Of a DNA stretch of 64,000 bases, positions 32,248 to 40,255 are shown in pieces. Made by a program: the position numbers and the translations under genes. The notes under the pieces are model-generated. The model saw only the letters and a program-made list of their open reading frames with translations, was not told the DNA's origin and searched no databases. The DNA is from JANMDU01 sp043777675 (GTDB taxonomy: Bacteria > Pseudomonadota > Gammaproteobacteria > Burkholderiales > Burkholderiaceae_C). Each line of letters starts with the position of its first letter. Position 1 is the stretch's first letter. The stretch spans positions 62,001 through 126,000 of the forward strand of contig JAYWHR010000031.1 in assembly GCA_043777675.1 (NCBI GenBank), written 5' to 3'.

Positions 32248-33372
32248 ATGTCCAACACCTCTACCCAAGACGCGTGGTATCCACCTGGCAGCCAACCGCA
32301 AGACCGCACCAGCCAAACCGACGACGCCCGCATCAAGGACATCACCGTGCTCCCGCCTCCCGAACACCTCATCCGATTCTTCCCGATTCGCGGCACAGCC
32401 ATCGAATCACTGATTGAGCTCACTCGTAAAAATATCCACAACATCATGCACGGCAGCGATGATCGCTTGCTGGTGGTGATCGGGCCTTGCTCGATCCATG
32501 ACCCAGCAGCCGCGCTCGAGTACGCTCGCCGCTTAAAAGAAGTCCGCGAAAAATACGCCGACACACTGGAAATCGTGATGCGGGTGTATTTCGAGAAACC
32601 GCGTACGACAGTCGGCTGGAAAGGCTTGATCAACGATCCCTACCTTGATGAAAGCTACCGCATCGACGAAGGCCTGCGCATCGCTCGTCAGCTTCTGATT
32701 GAAATCAACCGCATCGGCCTGCCTGCAGGCAGCGAATTCTTAGACGTGATCTCGCCGCAATACATCGGCGATCTGATCGCTTGGGGCGCCATTGGCGCGC
32801 GCACGACGGAGAGCCAGGTCCACCGCGAACTGGCCTCTGGCCTCTCAGCGCCAATTGGCTTCAAAAATGGTACCGATGGCAACATCAAAATCGCCACTGA
32901 CGCCATTCAGGCTGCAGCCAACGGCCATCACTTTTTATCGGTGCATAAAAATGGCCAAGTAGCGATTGTGCAGACCAACGGCAACAAGGATTGCCACGTT
33001 ATATTGCGCGGCGGCAAAACGCCGAATTACGATGCAGCAAGCGTCGCCGCCGCCTGCAAGGATCTGGCCGCCGCCAAATTGCCTCAAACCTTGATGGTTG
33101 ATTGCAGTCACGCAAACTCATCGAAGCAGCATGAGAAGCAGCTTGATGTGGCACGCGATATTGGCGCGCAGATTCTGGCTGGGAGCAAGAGCGTATTTGG
33201 CGTCATGCTAGAAAGCCATCTGCAGGCGGGCGCTCAAAAATTCACGCCGGGCAAAGACAATGCAAAAGCGCTGACCTACGGCCAAAGCATCACCGATGCC
33301 TGCCTTGGTTGGGAGGATTCCATGGCGGCCATTGAAGTACTTTCGCAGGCGGTGAAGCAGCGGCGTGGATGA
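32248..33372 (+). CDS. aroG: 3-deoxy-7-phosphoheptulonate synthase (class I DAHP synthase)
   Basis: A 374-residue class I DAHP synthase that condenses phosphoenolpyruvate and erythrose-4-phosphate at the entry to the shikimate pathway. The metal-binding Cys is in LVVIGPCSIHD; other family blocks are RVYFEKPRTTVGWKGLINDP, GARTTESQVHRELASGLS, GFKNGTDG and MVDCSHANSSK. AGGAG at 32237 precedes the ATG by a normal distance. The N-terminal extension that usually carries the feedback site is present. It is preceded by the leader-peptide attenuator. Which of the aroF/G/H feedback types it represents cannot be told with confidence. Confidence 0.95.
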   Translation: MSNTSTQDAWYPPGSQPQDRTSQTDDARIKDITVLPPPEHLIRFFPIRGTAIESLIELTRKNIHNIMHGSDDRLLVVIGPCSIHDPAAALEYARRLKEVREKYADTLEIVMRVYFEKPRTTVGWKGLINDPYLDESYRIDEGLRIARQLLIEINRIGLPAGSEFLDVISPQYIGDLIAWGAIGARTTESQVHRELASGLSAPIGFKNGTDGNIKIATDAIQAAANGHHFLSVHKNGQVAIVQTNGNKDCHVILRGGKTPNYDAASVAAACKDLAAAKLPQTLMVDCSHANSSKQHEKQLDVARDIGAQILAGSKSVFGVMLESHLQAGAQKFTPGKDNAKALTYGQSITDACLGWEDSMAAIEVLSQAVKQRRG

Positions 33373-33882
33373 TCAGTCGAGTTTCACATTCAGCTGGAAC
33401 TGCGCAGCAGCCGTGCCAACGGCATTGATCTGCGCGACCCAGCCGGGGTGAAATTCATAGCCGAAAGCAAAGATGACTGCTGGGGCTATTCCGCCAATAT
33501 TCGGCACTTGATTTTTAAATTCACCACGGTAGCCCACGAGGACGCCAGCAATCCATTTGAAGGAAAGCTTATCCACGCCCCAGATGGATTTATAGACACC
33601 GCCCCAAGGATAAACAACGACGCTAGGCTGCCCAAACGAATTGGTGAACAGTGCCGCACCATCGAGTTTGCCATTGGGATACTCGCGCTCCAAACCCACC
33701 AAAATCACATGGCGATGCGTGGGTTTAGGGTTGTAATGATAGGTATAAGGGCTGAGCATCAAGCTCATTTTGGAGGCTGCGTCATCAGGAGATTTAGCCA
33801 AATTCGGGGGGCTTTGCGCTACAGCGACCTGCACGGTAACTACAGCGGAGAGGAGCACAGACCAGCACGCAATTTTATTCAT
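33373..33882 (-). CDS. Secreted beta-barrel-like protein, possibly PagP-like
   Basis: A signal peptide (MNKIACWSVLLSAVVTVQVAVA) precedes about 145 residues rich in alternating aromatic/aliphatic strands: HVILVGLEREYPNGKLDG, ALFTNSFGQPSVVVYPWGGVY, SFKWIAGVLVGYRGEF, APAVIFAFGYEFHPGWVAQI. The order of segments recalls the lipid A palmitoyltransferase PagP (GLE, DSF-like NSFGQPS, W-x-Y-x-G repeats, GYGP-like end), but conserved PagP catalytic residues cannot be assigned. Related proteins are often mislabelled as transporter parts. I start at ATG 33882; ATG 33900 is also possible. Its stop abuts the stop of aroG, convergently. Confidence 0.55.
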   Translation of the reverse strand: MNKIACWSVLLSAVVTVQVAVAQSPPNLAKSPDDAASKMSLMLSPYTYHYNPKPTHRHVILVGLEREYPNGKLDGAALFTNSFGQPSVVVYPWGGVYKSIWGVDKLSFKWIAGVLVGYRGEFKNQVPNIGGIAPAVIFAFGYEFHPGWVAQINAVGTAAAQFQLNVKLD

Positions 33883-33936
33883 GGTAAAAATTGGATTCAT
33901 AATTCATTAACAGTAACGAGTTTAATCGCAACACGC

Positions 33937-34803
33937 ATGGGCAAGATTTTCCTAATTTTGGTACTAAGCCTCACGCTGCCCGGCTGTGCTTGGCTAGACA
34001 CCAAACAAAGACAAATGATCTATCGGCCTACTGTGAGTGTGCCAGCATCGCCCAGCTTTGAAGGCCTTCAGCCACAAGATCAGCGCTATTTTTTAGATGT
34101 TCCTCACGCCAGAAGCACTGGAAGCGGCGCAGAGCGTGTAGAGATGTGGTGGCTGCCTCACCCAGATCAAGCAGCGCCCACCCTGCTGTATTGTCATGGC
34201 ACATTCCGAAACCTTGATCAAAATCTCCCCAAGATTAATGCGCTGAGAAAAGCCGGTTTTGCCATTCTCGCTGTCGAATACCGTGGCTGGGGCTTAAGCA
34301 GCCCCACGACCCCATCCGAACAAAGCATCATGCAAGATGCTGAGTTGGCCTTGCAAGAGCTTATCAAGCGAGAGCCTCGCCCTGAGCTACGGGTGTTGTA
34401 TGGGCATTCCATGGGCTCAGGCGTTGCAGTCGATTTGGCAAGTCGCCCGGCTCATCGCTCAGCGATAGGCGGCATGATATTAGAGTCGGCCTTTACCAGT
34501 TTCCAAGATGTGGCGATTCAAGTGGGGTTGCTGGGAAGGCTTTTATCAACATTGAACCGGGAGCACTTCGCCTCCATTGACAAAATCCAAAGTGTCAACG
34601 TCCCAGTGTTAATGCTTCATGGCCAGCTAGACACCACCGTGCAAGCACGCCTAGGCAATACCCTCTACAACGCCGCCAACGAGCCCAAACGCTGGGTTTT
34701 GCTTGAAAATGGCAGACACAGCGATTTGCATGAGGTGCACGCACAAGAATATCAAGCTGCCATTCGAGAATTTGTGCGGCAGCATGTGGCATCAAAAAAT
34801 TGA
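33937..34803 (+). CDS. Alpha/beta hydrolase lipoprotein
   Basis: A 288-residue hydrolase. The N-terminus (MGKIFLILVLSLTLPGC) is a lipoprotein signal with lipobox LPGC, so the mature protein is probably lipid-anchored. The fold elements are TLLYCHGTFRNLDQN (oxyanion), YGHSMGSGVAV (nucleophile Ser), LMLHGQLDTTV (Asp) and ENGRHSDLH (His). Best matched to the BAAT/dienelactone-hydrolase-like serine hydrolases of unknown substrate. The start at 33937 is chosen because it gives the signal peptide; the frame extends antisense over the previous gene. It ends 10 bp before the GMC oxidoreductase and is probably co-transcribed with it. Confidence 0.83.
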   Translation: MGKIFLILVLSLTLPGCAWLDTKQRQMIYRPTVSVPASPSFEGLQPQDQRYFLDVPHARSTGSGAERVEMWWLPHPDQAAPTLLYCHGTFRNLDQNLPKINALRKAGFAILAVEYRGWGLSSPTTPSEQSIMQDAELALQELIKREPRPELRVLYGHSMGSGVAVDLASRPAHRSAIGGMILESAFTSFQDVAIQVGLLGRLLSTLNREHFASIDKIQSVNVPVLMLHGQLDTTVQARLGNTLYNAANEPKRWVLLENGRHSDLHEVHAQEYQAAIREFVRQHVASKN

Positions 34804-34813
34804 GGAGACAACA

Positions 34814-36412
34814 ATGTTTGATTTCGTGATCGTAGGCGGCGGCTCGGCAGGGTGTGTGTTAGCTTCCCGCTTGAGTGAAGATCCATCTGTCAAAGTGGCG
34901 CTGCTTGAAGCGGGACCGGTGGATTCCTCTATCTTGATTCACTGCCCAGCCGGACTAGCACTGATGGCACAAACGAAGATTGCCAATTGGGCTTACGAGA
35001 CCGTGCCGCAAAAAGGCTTGAATGGACGTAAAGGCTACCAGCCACGCGGCAAAGTGCTGGGTGGCTCCAGCTCGATCAACGCGATGATTTATGCCCGTGG
35101 CCAGCATCAGGACTATGACGATTGGGCTGCACTAGGCAATGCGGGCTGGACGTGGAATGATGTTCTGCCTTATTTCAAACGGTCCGAAAACAATGAGCGT
35201 GGCGCGAGCGATTTGCACGGAGCTGGGGGCCCGCTCAACGTCAAAGACCTCACCACGGCGAACCGCTTTGGTCCGGTCTTCATCGAAGCGGGCCGCCAAG
35301 CCGGCTATCCGGTGAACCCTGACTTTAACGGCGAGAGCCAAGAAGGTATGGGCATGTATCAAGTGACGCATAAAAACGGCGAGCGCTGGAGCGCAGCGAA
35401 AGCCTATCTCACACCGAATTTGGGACGTGCCAATCTGCAAGTAATCACCGGTGCACATGCAACGCGCGTGTTGTTTGAAGGCAAGCGCGCTACTGGCGTG
35501 GAATACCGCCAGGGCGGCCAGCTCAAAACGATTCAAGCCTCACGCGAAGTGCACTTAAGCGGCGGCGCATTCGCATCCCCTCAGCTGCTCATGCTCTCAG
35601 GCGTGGGCGCAGGCAAGCATTTGCAAGACAACGGCATCACGACGCTGCATGATCTGCCCGGCGTAGGCCAGCACTTGCATGATCACATGGATGCCGTGCA
35701 GGTCTATAACGCGCCACATCTGACTGACCTCTTTGGGCTCTCGTTCAAAGCCATGCTCAATGGCTTGCAAGGCATCAGAGAATGGCGCAATTCGCGCACT
35801 GGCATGCTCACGACGAATTTCGCCGAGGCCGGCGGCTTTATCAAGAGCTCGCCCGATGAGTCGCGCCCCGATCTGCAATTGCATTTCGTCATCGGCAAAC
35901 TCATCAACCATGGCCGCACGCCAACTTGGGGGCACGGCTATTCCTGTCACGTTTGTGTCGTGCGCCCCAAGAGCCGAGGCAGCCTCACACTCGCAAGCAA
36001 AGATCCCTTCGCTTCTCCGCTGATTGATCCCGCTTTTCTGAGCGATCCCGACGACGTGCAGCGCATGGTCCAAGGCTTCAAAATCATGCGCGGAATCATG
36101 AATCAGCCAGCGCTTGCAGGCTTCGCAGGCAAAGAGCTGCCGCTGTCTGCCACATCGCAGACCGACGCACAAATCGAGCAGTTCATCCGCAACAACGGCG
36201 ATACGATCTATCACCCTGTAGGTACCTGCCGTATGGGCAATGGCACTCTCGATGTGGTGGACGCCCGCCTCCGCGTGCACCGCATGCAGAACCTCCGAGT
36301 GATCGATGCATCTATCATGCCTCAACTCGTCAGCGGCAACACCAATGCGCCGACAATCATGATTGCGGAGAAGGCGGTCGATATGATTCGTGAAGATGCG
36401 CGCGCTGCATAA
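34814..36412 (+). CDS. GMC-family FAD-dependent alcohol/choline dehydrogenase
   Basis: A 532-residue GMC oxidoreductase. The FAD dinucleotide motif FVIVGGGSAGCVLASRL opens the protein and the GMC signature VLGGSSSINAMIYARGQHQDYDDW follows near residue 80-105. The catalytic His is in DTIYHPVGTCRMG and the second conserved region is NTNAPTIMIAEKA. It resembles choline dehydrogenase BetA and alkanol dehydrogenase AlkJ; the alcohol substrate is unknown. Start ATG 34814 has GAGGAG seven bases upstream. It is the second gene of a pair with the lipoprotein hydrolase, which may release its alcohol substrate. Confidence 0.92.
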   Translation: MFDFVIVGGGSAGCVLASRLSEDPSVKVALLEAGPVDSSILIHCPAGLALMAQTKIANWAYETVPQKGLNGRKGYQPRGKVLGGSSSINAMIYARGQHQDYDDWAALGNAGWTWNDVLPYFKRSENNERGASDLHGAGGPLNVKDLTTANRFGPVFIEAGRQAGYPVNPDFNGESQEGMGMYQVTHKNGERWSAAKAYLTPNLGRANLQVITGAHATRVLFEGKRATGVEYRQGGQLKTIQASREVHLSGGAFASPQLLMLSGVGAGKHLQDNGITTLHDLPGVGQHLHDHMDAVQVYNAPHLTDLFGLSFKAMLNGLQGIREWRNSRTGMLTTNFAEAGGFIKSSPDESRPDLQLHFVIGKLINHGRTPTWGHGYSCHVCVVRPKSRGSLTLASKDPFASPLIDPAFLSDPDDVQRMVQGFKIMRGIMNQPALAGFAGKELPLSATSQTDAQIEQFIRNNGDTIYHPVGTCRMGNGTLDVVDARLRVHRMQNLRVIDASIMPQLVSGNTNAPTIMIAEKAVDMIREDARAA

Positions 36413-36415
36413 ATT

Positions 36416-36482
36416 TGAAGTGTTTTTAGCATGTAGCCGGCATACATGCTGCGCAGAGCGCTATTGATTTAGTAGCACTGAG
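36416..36482 (-). repeat. Dispersed ~65-bp repeat, copy 8 (intergenic)
   Basis: GTAGCCGGCATACATGCT, then GCGCAGAGCGCTATTGATTTAGTAGCA. It starts 3 bp past the GMC dehydrogenase stop. The rest of the gap to 36709 holds no gene. Confidence 0.9.
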
Positions 36483-36709
36483 AAACTGGTGCGATGTCTC
36501 GCCGCGTCATGGTTCACATGATCGACTCCTATGTGTGAGCGAGCTCAGATCGTACGCCTTCATCGGAACCGATCTTTATGTGGGCGACTTATTTTTGCGA
36601 CTTCGTTCCGCAATCAGAGTCGCTTTGTCTGACAGGCGTACACGTGGCTTGCTGACATATTTTTATATTCCAGATTCTTAACATGAAGCATTCAATTCAA
36701 GGATGTTTT

Positions 36710-37474
36710 ATGAAATTCACTGTTCGCCGCCTGTTTATTCTTGCTCCTATCGTGGGTGCGTTGGCACTGTCAGCATGCGGAGGTAACGATACAGAAGATC
36801 GTTTGGATGTGGCTGATCCCGCTGTCCGCTTTGTACATGCTTCGCCATTGGCTCCGAAGGTCACTTTATACCGTGATAACGTCGCCGTGCCAGGTTCTAT
36901 AGATGTTCCTTATAAATTTGCTTCCAATTATTTTGATGTGAGCAGCGATAATGCGTTGTGGTCTGTTAAAACTGCAACCGGTAATGTTGTTGTTGGTGAA
37001 GAAGCGATTAACCCTTCGCGTGGAAACAAATACACCATCGTCGCGCTGCCTTCATCGAGCACCGCCAACAGTATTTATGTGATCAGAGATCCTTACAACA
37101 AATCTTTGACAAGCGACAAGGCAAAGCTGCGGGTGATGAATGCATCTTTTAACCTCAGCAACTTTGATTTGTACCTGAACGCGCCTAATACAGACATATC
37201 CGCAGCAAATGTCACACCTGCGATTGGGGGAACAGCCTACAAAACTTCTGGCCCAGCTTCAGGCAGTGATTCCTTAAACATCGAAGCCGGCACTTACCAG
37301 CTCGTGATTGCGGAAAGCGGTAAAAAGCAGGTGCTTTTCAAAAGCACAATCACTATTGAAAAGAACAAAGATATTTTGTTGCTGACCGTACCAGACTCCG
37401 TTTTGCCAGGCGCCATCAAAACCTTGATGAAAATTGAAGGCTCGGCAGGCACAACGGAGCTACCAGCTTCTTGA
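36710..37474 (+). CDS. DUF4397 lipoprotein
   Basis: A 254-residue secreted lipoprotein. The lipobox is LSAC at about residue 20-23, giving Cys-Gly-Gly. The mature part starts with VRFVHASPLAPKVTLYRDNVAVPG, the hallmark of DUF4397, and holds a second similar module beginning AKLRVMNASFNLSNFDLYLN. DUF4397 is a beta-sandwich domain of unknown role found in envelope proteins. AAGGA seven bases upstream selects the ATG at 36710 over one at 36683. It stands alone between repeats and a convergent permease gene. Confidence 0.85.
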   Translation: MKFTVRRLFILAPIVGALALSACGGNDTEDRLDVADPAVRFVHASPLAPKVTLYRDNVAVPGSIDVPYKFASNYFDVSSDNALWSVKTATGNVVVGEEAINPSRGNKYTIVALPSSSTANSIYVIRDPYNKSLTSDKAKLRVMNASFNLSNFDLYLNAPNTDISAANVTPAIGGTAYKTSGPASGSDSLNIEAGTYQLVIAESGKKQVLFKSTITIEKNKDILLLTVPDSVLPGAIKTLMKIEGSAGTTELPAS

Positions 37475-37533
37475 TTTTTTACGGATGCAGTTGTTTGGAT
37501 AAGGGCGGGTTAGCGTGATAAAGCGAAAAGCTT

Positions 37534-38292
37534 TTATTTCAAAAATCCGTCCCACACCAGCTTGCAGCCGGTCAGAAACATGCCGATATAAATCAGGCGG
37601 TAAAAAAGTGTGGGTTGAATATGCCGAGCTATGCGAATACCCAGCCATGTGCCCGCGAAGGCTATCGGCATGAGCATGATCGACGTTGCAAAATTGCGTA
37701 AATCGAGCAACCCCAGGCATGCATACGGAATCCACTTACTTAAATTCACGATGAAATAGAAGTAAGCGGCAGTGGCGGTGTAAACAATCGGTGTGAGCTT
37801 TAAACGCAGGATGTAGGCCGAGTACGGCGGGCCGCCGGCATGCGCCACAAAGCTGGTAAACCCTGCGGCAGCAATCAGCCAGCGCCCGATCCATTTTGGC
37901 AAAGAACCAGCATCTGAACTGGGTGGAAAGAGCAGGCGCTGCGCCAAAAAAAGTAAGGTCAATATCCCCACAATGCCCGCTACTGCAGAGGCGGAGACGA
38001 GCTTGAAAAGAAGCGTTCCCGCGACAATGCCCACCAACCCCCACGGCAGTAAAAAGCGCAGTAATTGGCGATCCACATCTTTGCGAAAGGCGGTAATGCC
38101 AATCACATCAATGGCCAACAATAAGGGCATGAAAATCGCGGCGGCTTGCGGCACAGAAACAGACAGCGCCATGATCGGCACAGCTAACGCACCAAAGCCC
38201 GCGCCAAAACCCGATTTCGACAAACCCATGAGAAACACAGCGGGAATAGCCGCCGCATAAAACCATGGGTCGGTGATGAAGGGAAAATTCAT
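37534..38292 (-). CDS. TauE/SafE-family membrane permease
   Basis: A 252-residue polytopic protein of about eight helices from the TauE/SafE (sulfite/organosulfonate exporter) family. The family repeats are AVFLMGLSKSGFGAGFGALAVPIMALSV near the start and GFTSFVAHAGGPPYSAYIL in the second half. Members move sulfite, sulfoacetate or other small anions; the substrate is not predictable here. It diverges from the DUF1841 gene with a 29-bp gap, so both promoters must be compact. A second, different TauE/SafE gene lies at 48754. Confidence 0.88.
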   Translation of the reverse strand: MNFPFITDPWFYAAAIPAVFLMGLSKSGFGAGFGALAVPIMALSVSVPQAAAIFMPLLLAIDVIGITAFRKDVDRQLLRFLLPWGLVGIVAGTLLFKLVSASAVAGIVGILTLLFLAQRLLFPPSSDAGSLPKWIGRWLIAAAGFTSFVAHAGGPPYSAYILRLKLTPIVYTATAAYFYFIVNLSKWIPYACLGLLDLRNFATSIMLMPIAFAGTWLGIRIARHIQPTLFYRLIYIGMFLTGCKLVWDGFLK

Positions 38293-38321
38293 AGGGTTGG
38301 CAACCGCGGGATAATAGAGGC

Positions 38322-38756
38322 ATGTTCACACCCAGCCAAGAAGATGTGCGCCGTTTTGTTTGTACGGTGTATGCAAAGCATCAAAAAAATTTGCCGATGG
38401 AGGGTGTGGAAACGCTCGCCGCCCTGTGGATGGATGAGCACCCAGAATACCATGCGGATTTTGCAGATGTGGATGCCGCGCTCCTAAAAATGTATGACGT
38501 GAACGACGCAAAAACGAATCCGTTTTTACATGTCTCCATGCATTTGAGCATCAGTGAGCAGAGCAGCATTGATCAGCCGCGCGGGATTCGCCAGGCGGTC
38601 GAGCTGCTGACTGCACGGCGTGGAGATTTACATGAGGCGCATCATGAGGTGATGGAGGAGCTGGGCACCATGATCTGGGAAAGCCAGCGCGCTGGCCGCC
38701 CACCCGATGGGCAAGCGTATATTGATCGCGTGCAGCGCAGAGCAACGAAGGATTGA
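38322..38756 (+). CDS. DUF1841 protein
   Basis: A 144-residue soluble protein matching the DUF1841 family of Beta- and Gammaproteobacteria. Typical stretches are EDVRRFVCTVYAKHQKNLP, NPFLHVSMHLSISEQSSIDQP and REA-like ARRGDLHEAHHEVMEELGTMIWE. The repeated His and Glu in the middle and the C-terminal helix suggest a possible metal site, but no function is known. It is followed after 4 bp by a flavin monooxygenase. Confidence 0.85.
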   Translation: MFTPSQEDVRRFVCTVYAKHQKNLPMEGVETLAALWMDEHPEYHADFADVDAALLKMYDVNDAKTNPFLHVSMHLSISEQSSIDQPRGIRQAVELLTARRGDLHEAHHEVMEELGTMIWESQRAGRPPDGQAYIDRVQRRATKD

Positions 38757-38760
38757 CGTT

Positions 38761-39939
38761 TTGGCTCATCGCATCTTGATCGCAGGCGCTGGCATTGGCG
38801 GGCTGGCTGCGGCGCTTGTCTGTGCGCAGCGCGGCATGCAGGTCACCGTGCTTGAAGCTGCGAAAGAATTTGGCGAAGTCGGTGCAGGCATTCAACTCGG
38901 GCCCAACGCGATGAAGGTGATCGAAGCGCTGGGCTTGAAAAAAGACGTACTACAAGTGGCCAGCTTGCCCGAGGCGATTGTGATTACCGATGCCCAGAGT
39001 GGCAAACCGATCTCTCGCATGCTACTGGGCGAAGCAGCGCGGCAGAAATATGGTGCAGCTTATGTGAGCATGCATCGCGCTGATTTGCACGGCGCTTTGC
39101 TGCGGGCTGCGCAGGCGGCGGGTGTGCAATTGCAGGTGAATCAATCACTATCAAAATATGAGCAATCAGCGCAATATATATGCCGGCTAGATGCCGATTT
39201 GGATCAAAAATATGACGTGTTGATTGGCGCGGATGGCTTATGGAGCAAGGTGCGCTCTCAAATGTTGAATGACGGCGCGCCCCGTGCAACAGGGCATGCC
39301 GCATTCCGCACCATGCTGCCAGCAAGCGCCGTCCCCGAAGGGCTGCGCACGCCCCATGTACGTACATGGTGGGCGCGTAATGTGCATGTGGTGAGCTATC
39401 CAATACGTGGCGGGAGTGTGTGGAATCTGGTGGTGTTGGCTGAGATGCCCGCCTCAGCCGCCAGTGGCTGGAGCTTGGATGCAAATCATCAAGACGTGAT
39501 GCAATTGTTCAAGCGCACCGAACCGCAATTGCGAGCTTTGCTGGATGCAGGCGGTGCGCAAACCACGCTCTGGAAGCGCTGGAATTTGTTTGACCGCAAA
39601 CGCCTGGCCGCCGCACAAGTGGCGCAAGGCCGCGTCGCGCTGTTGGGTGATGCGGCGCATCCGATGCTGCCTTATCTCGCGCAGGGTGCAGCGATGGCGC
39701 TGGAAGATGCTTGGGTGCTGGCTGAGTGCTTATCGGCGCAAGTGGATGTTTCGCAAGCTCTGCAAGCCTATGCCAACAAGCGCGTTGAGCGCAACGCCCG
39801 TGTTGTGCGCACGGCACAGCGCAACGGCAAAATTTTTCATCTCTCTGGTCCCATCGCTGTCGCCAGAGACGCTGTTCTCTCACTCAAAGGTACTTCGGTC
39901 GTCGGGCTGTCTTGGCTCTACGGGCACTCAGTTGTTTAA
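38761..39939 (+). CDS. FAD-dependent monooxygenase, 3-hydroxybenzoate 6-hydroxylase-like
   Basis: A 392-residue class A flavin monooxygenase of the salicylate/3-hydroxybenzoate hydroxylase group. The FAD-binding start is RILIAGAGIGGLAAALVCAQRG, followed by the group-specific EVGAGIQLGPNAMKV. The second FAD motif is ALLGDAAHPMLPYLAQGAAMALEDAWVLAE, with the conserved G-D-A-A-H-P. The best start is TTG 38761 with AAGGA nine bases upstream; no ATG is suitably placed. Residues about 128-150 come from an in-frame copy of the dispersed repeat. Its end overlaps the convergent YkgJ-family gene by 12 bp. Confidence 0.87.
   Translation: MAHRILIAGAGIGGLAAALVCAQRGMQVTVLEAAKEFGEVGAGIQLGPNAMKVIEALGLKKDVLQVASLPEAIVITDAQSGKPISRMLLGEAARQKYGAAYVSMHRADLHGALLRAAQAAGVQLQVNQSLSKYEQSAQYICRLDADLDQKYDVLIGADGLWSKVRSQMLNDGAPRATGHAAFRTMLPASAVPEGLRTPHVRTWWARNVHVVSYPIRGGSVWNLVVLAEMPASAASGWSLDANHQDVMQLFKRTEPQLRALLDAGGAQTTLWKRWNLFDRKRLAAAQVAQGRVALLGDAAHPMLPYLAQGAAMALEDAWVLAECLSAQVDVSQALQAYANKRVERNARVVRTAQRNGKIFHLSGPIAVARDAVLSLKGTSVVGLSWLYGHSVV
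39144..39212 (+). repeat. Dispersed ~65-bp repeat, copy 9, in-frame inside the flavin monooxygenase
   Basis: AATCAGCGCAATATATATGCCGGCTAGATGCCGATTT, with the preceding ACTATCAAAATATGAGCA. On the protein it gives YEQSAQYICRLDADLDQKY. Confidence 0.85.
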
Positions 39940-40245
39940 TGCAGCAAGGCCGTATCGTGAACGCGCCCTCTGGCACGCATCTGATCCCATCTCCAGCTCA
40001 TGGCAAGGCGATGGCCGCCATTCGTAAATACCGCAAGAAGCCTTGACGCCAATTCGCCCCGTGAGCGCGGCACAGCGAGGTGGTGAATGATCTGTGCCGC
40101 GCATGCGGTAAGTGCTGCTGGTGATCTCGACCACCAGACCTTCAGGCACTGATCCGCCTTCTTGCTCAGATTCATGCACACTGAAATCCACGCGGTAGCT
40201 CGCACAGCATGCGCCGCAGGAAAGGCAGGGATGCTCAGCGCTCAC
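39928..40245 (-). CDS. YkgJ-family cysteine-cluster protein
   Basis: A 105-residue protein with the YkgJ/CxxCxxCC metal-binding pattern: CLSCGACCASYRVDFS at the N-terminus, a conserved RCAALTG, CGIYEWRPSPC and the closing acidic/charged helix. Family members bind Fe-S or zinc and have no settled function. The ATG at 40245 is the family start. The 3' end overlaps the convergent monooxygenase end by 12 bp. It lies 10 bp before argF on the opposite side and is read in the same direction, downstream of argF. Confidence 0.88.
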   Translation of the reverse strand: MSAEHPCLSCGACCASYRVDFSVHESEQEGGSVPEGLVVEITSSTYRMRGTDHSPPRCAALTGRIGVKASCGIYEWRPSPCHELEMGSDACQRARSRYGLAALNN

Positions 40246-40255
40246 GGCTTCAGTT

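Noticed and set aside
32049..32417. Frames running across the aroG leader and start.
   Set aside because: They overlap the attenuator and the N-terminus of aroG out of frame; only the 21-codon leader peptide has supporting structure.
33448..33936. The N-terminal extension of the lipoprotein hydrolase frame.
   Set aside because: It is antisense to the PagP-like gene; the signal peptide and lipobox fix the start at 33937.
35132..36325. Long antisense frames within the GMC dehydrogenase gene.
   Set aside because: They are shadows of a well-supported gene with both FAD and catalytic motifs.
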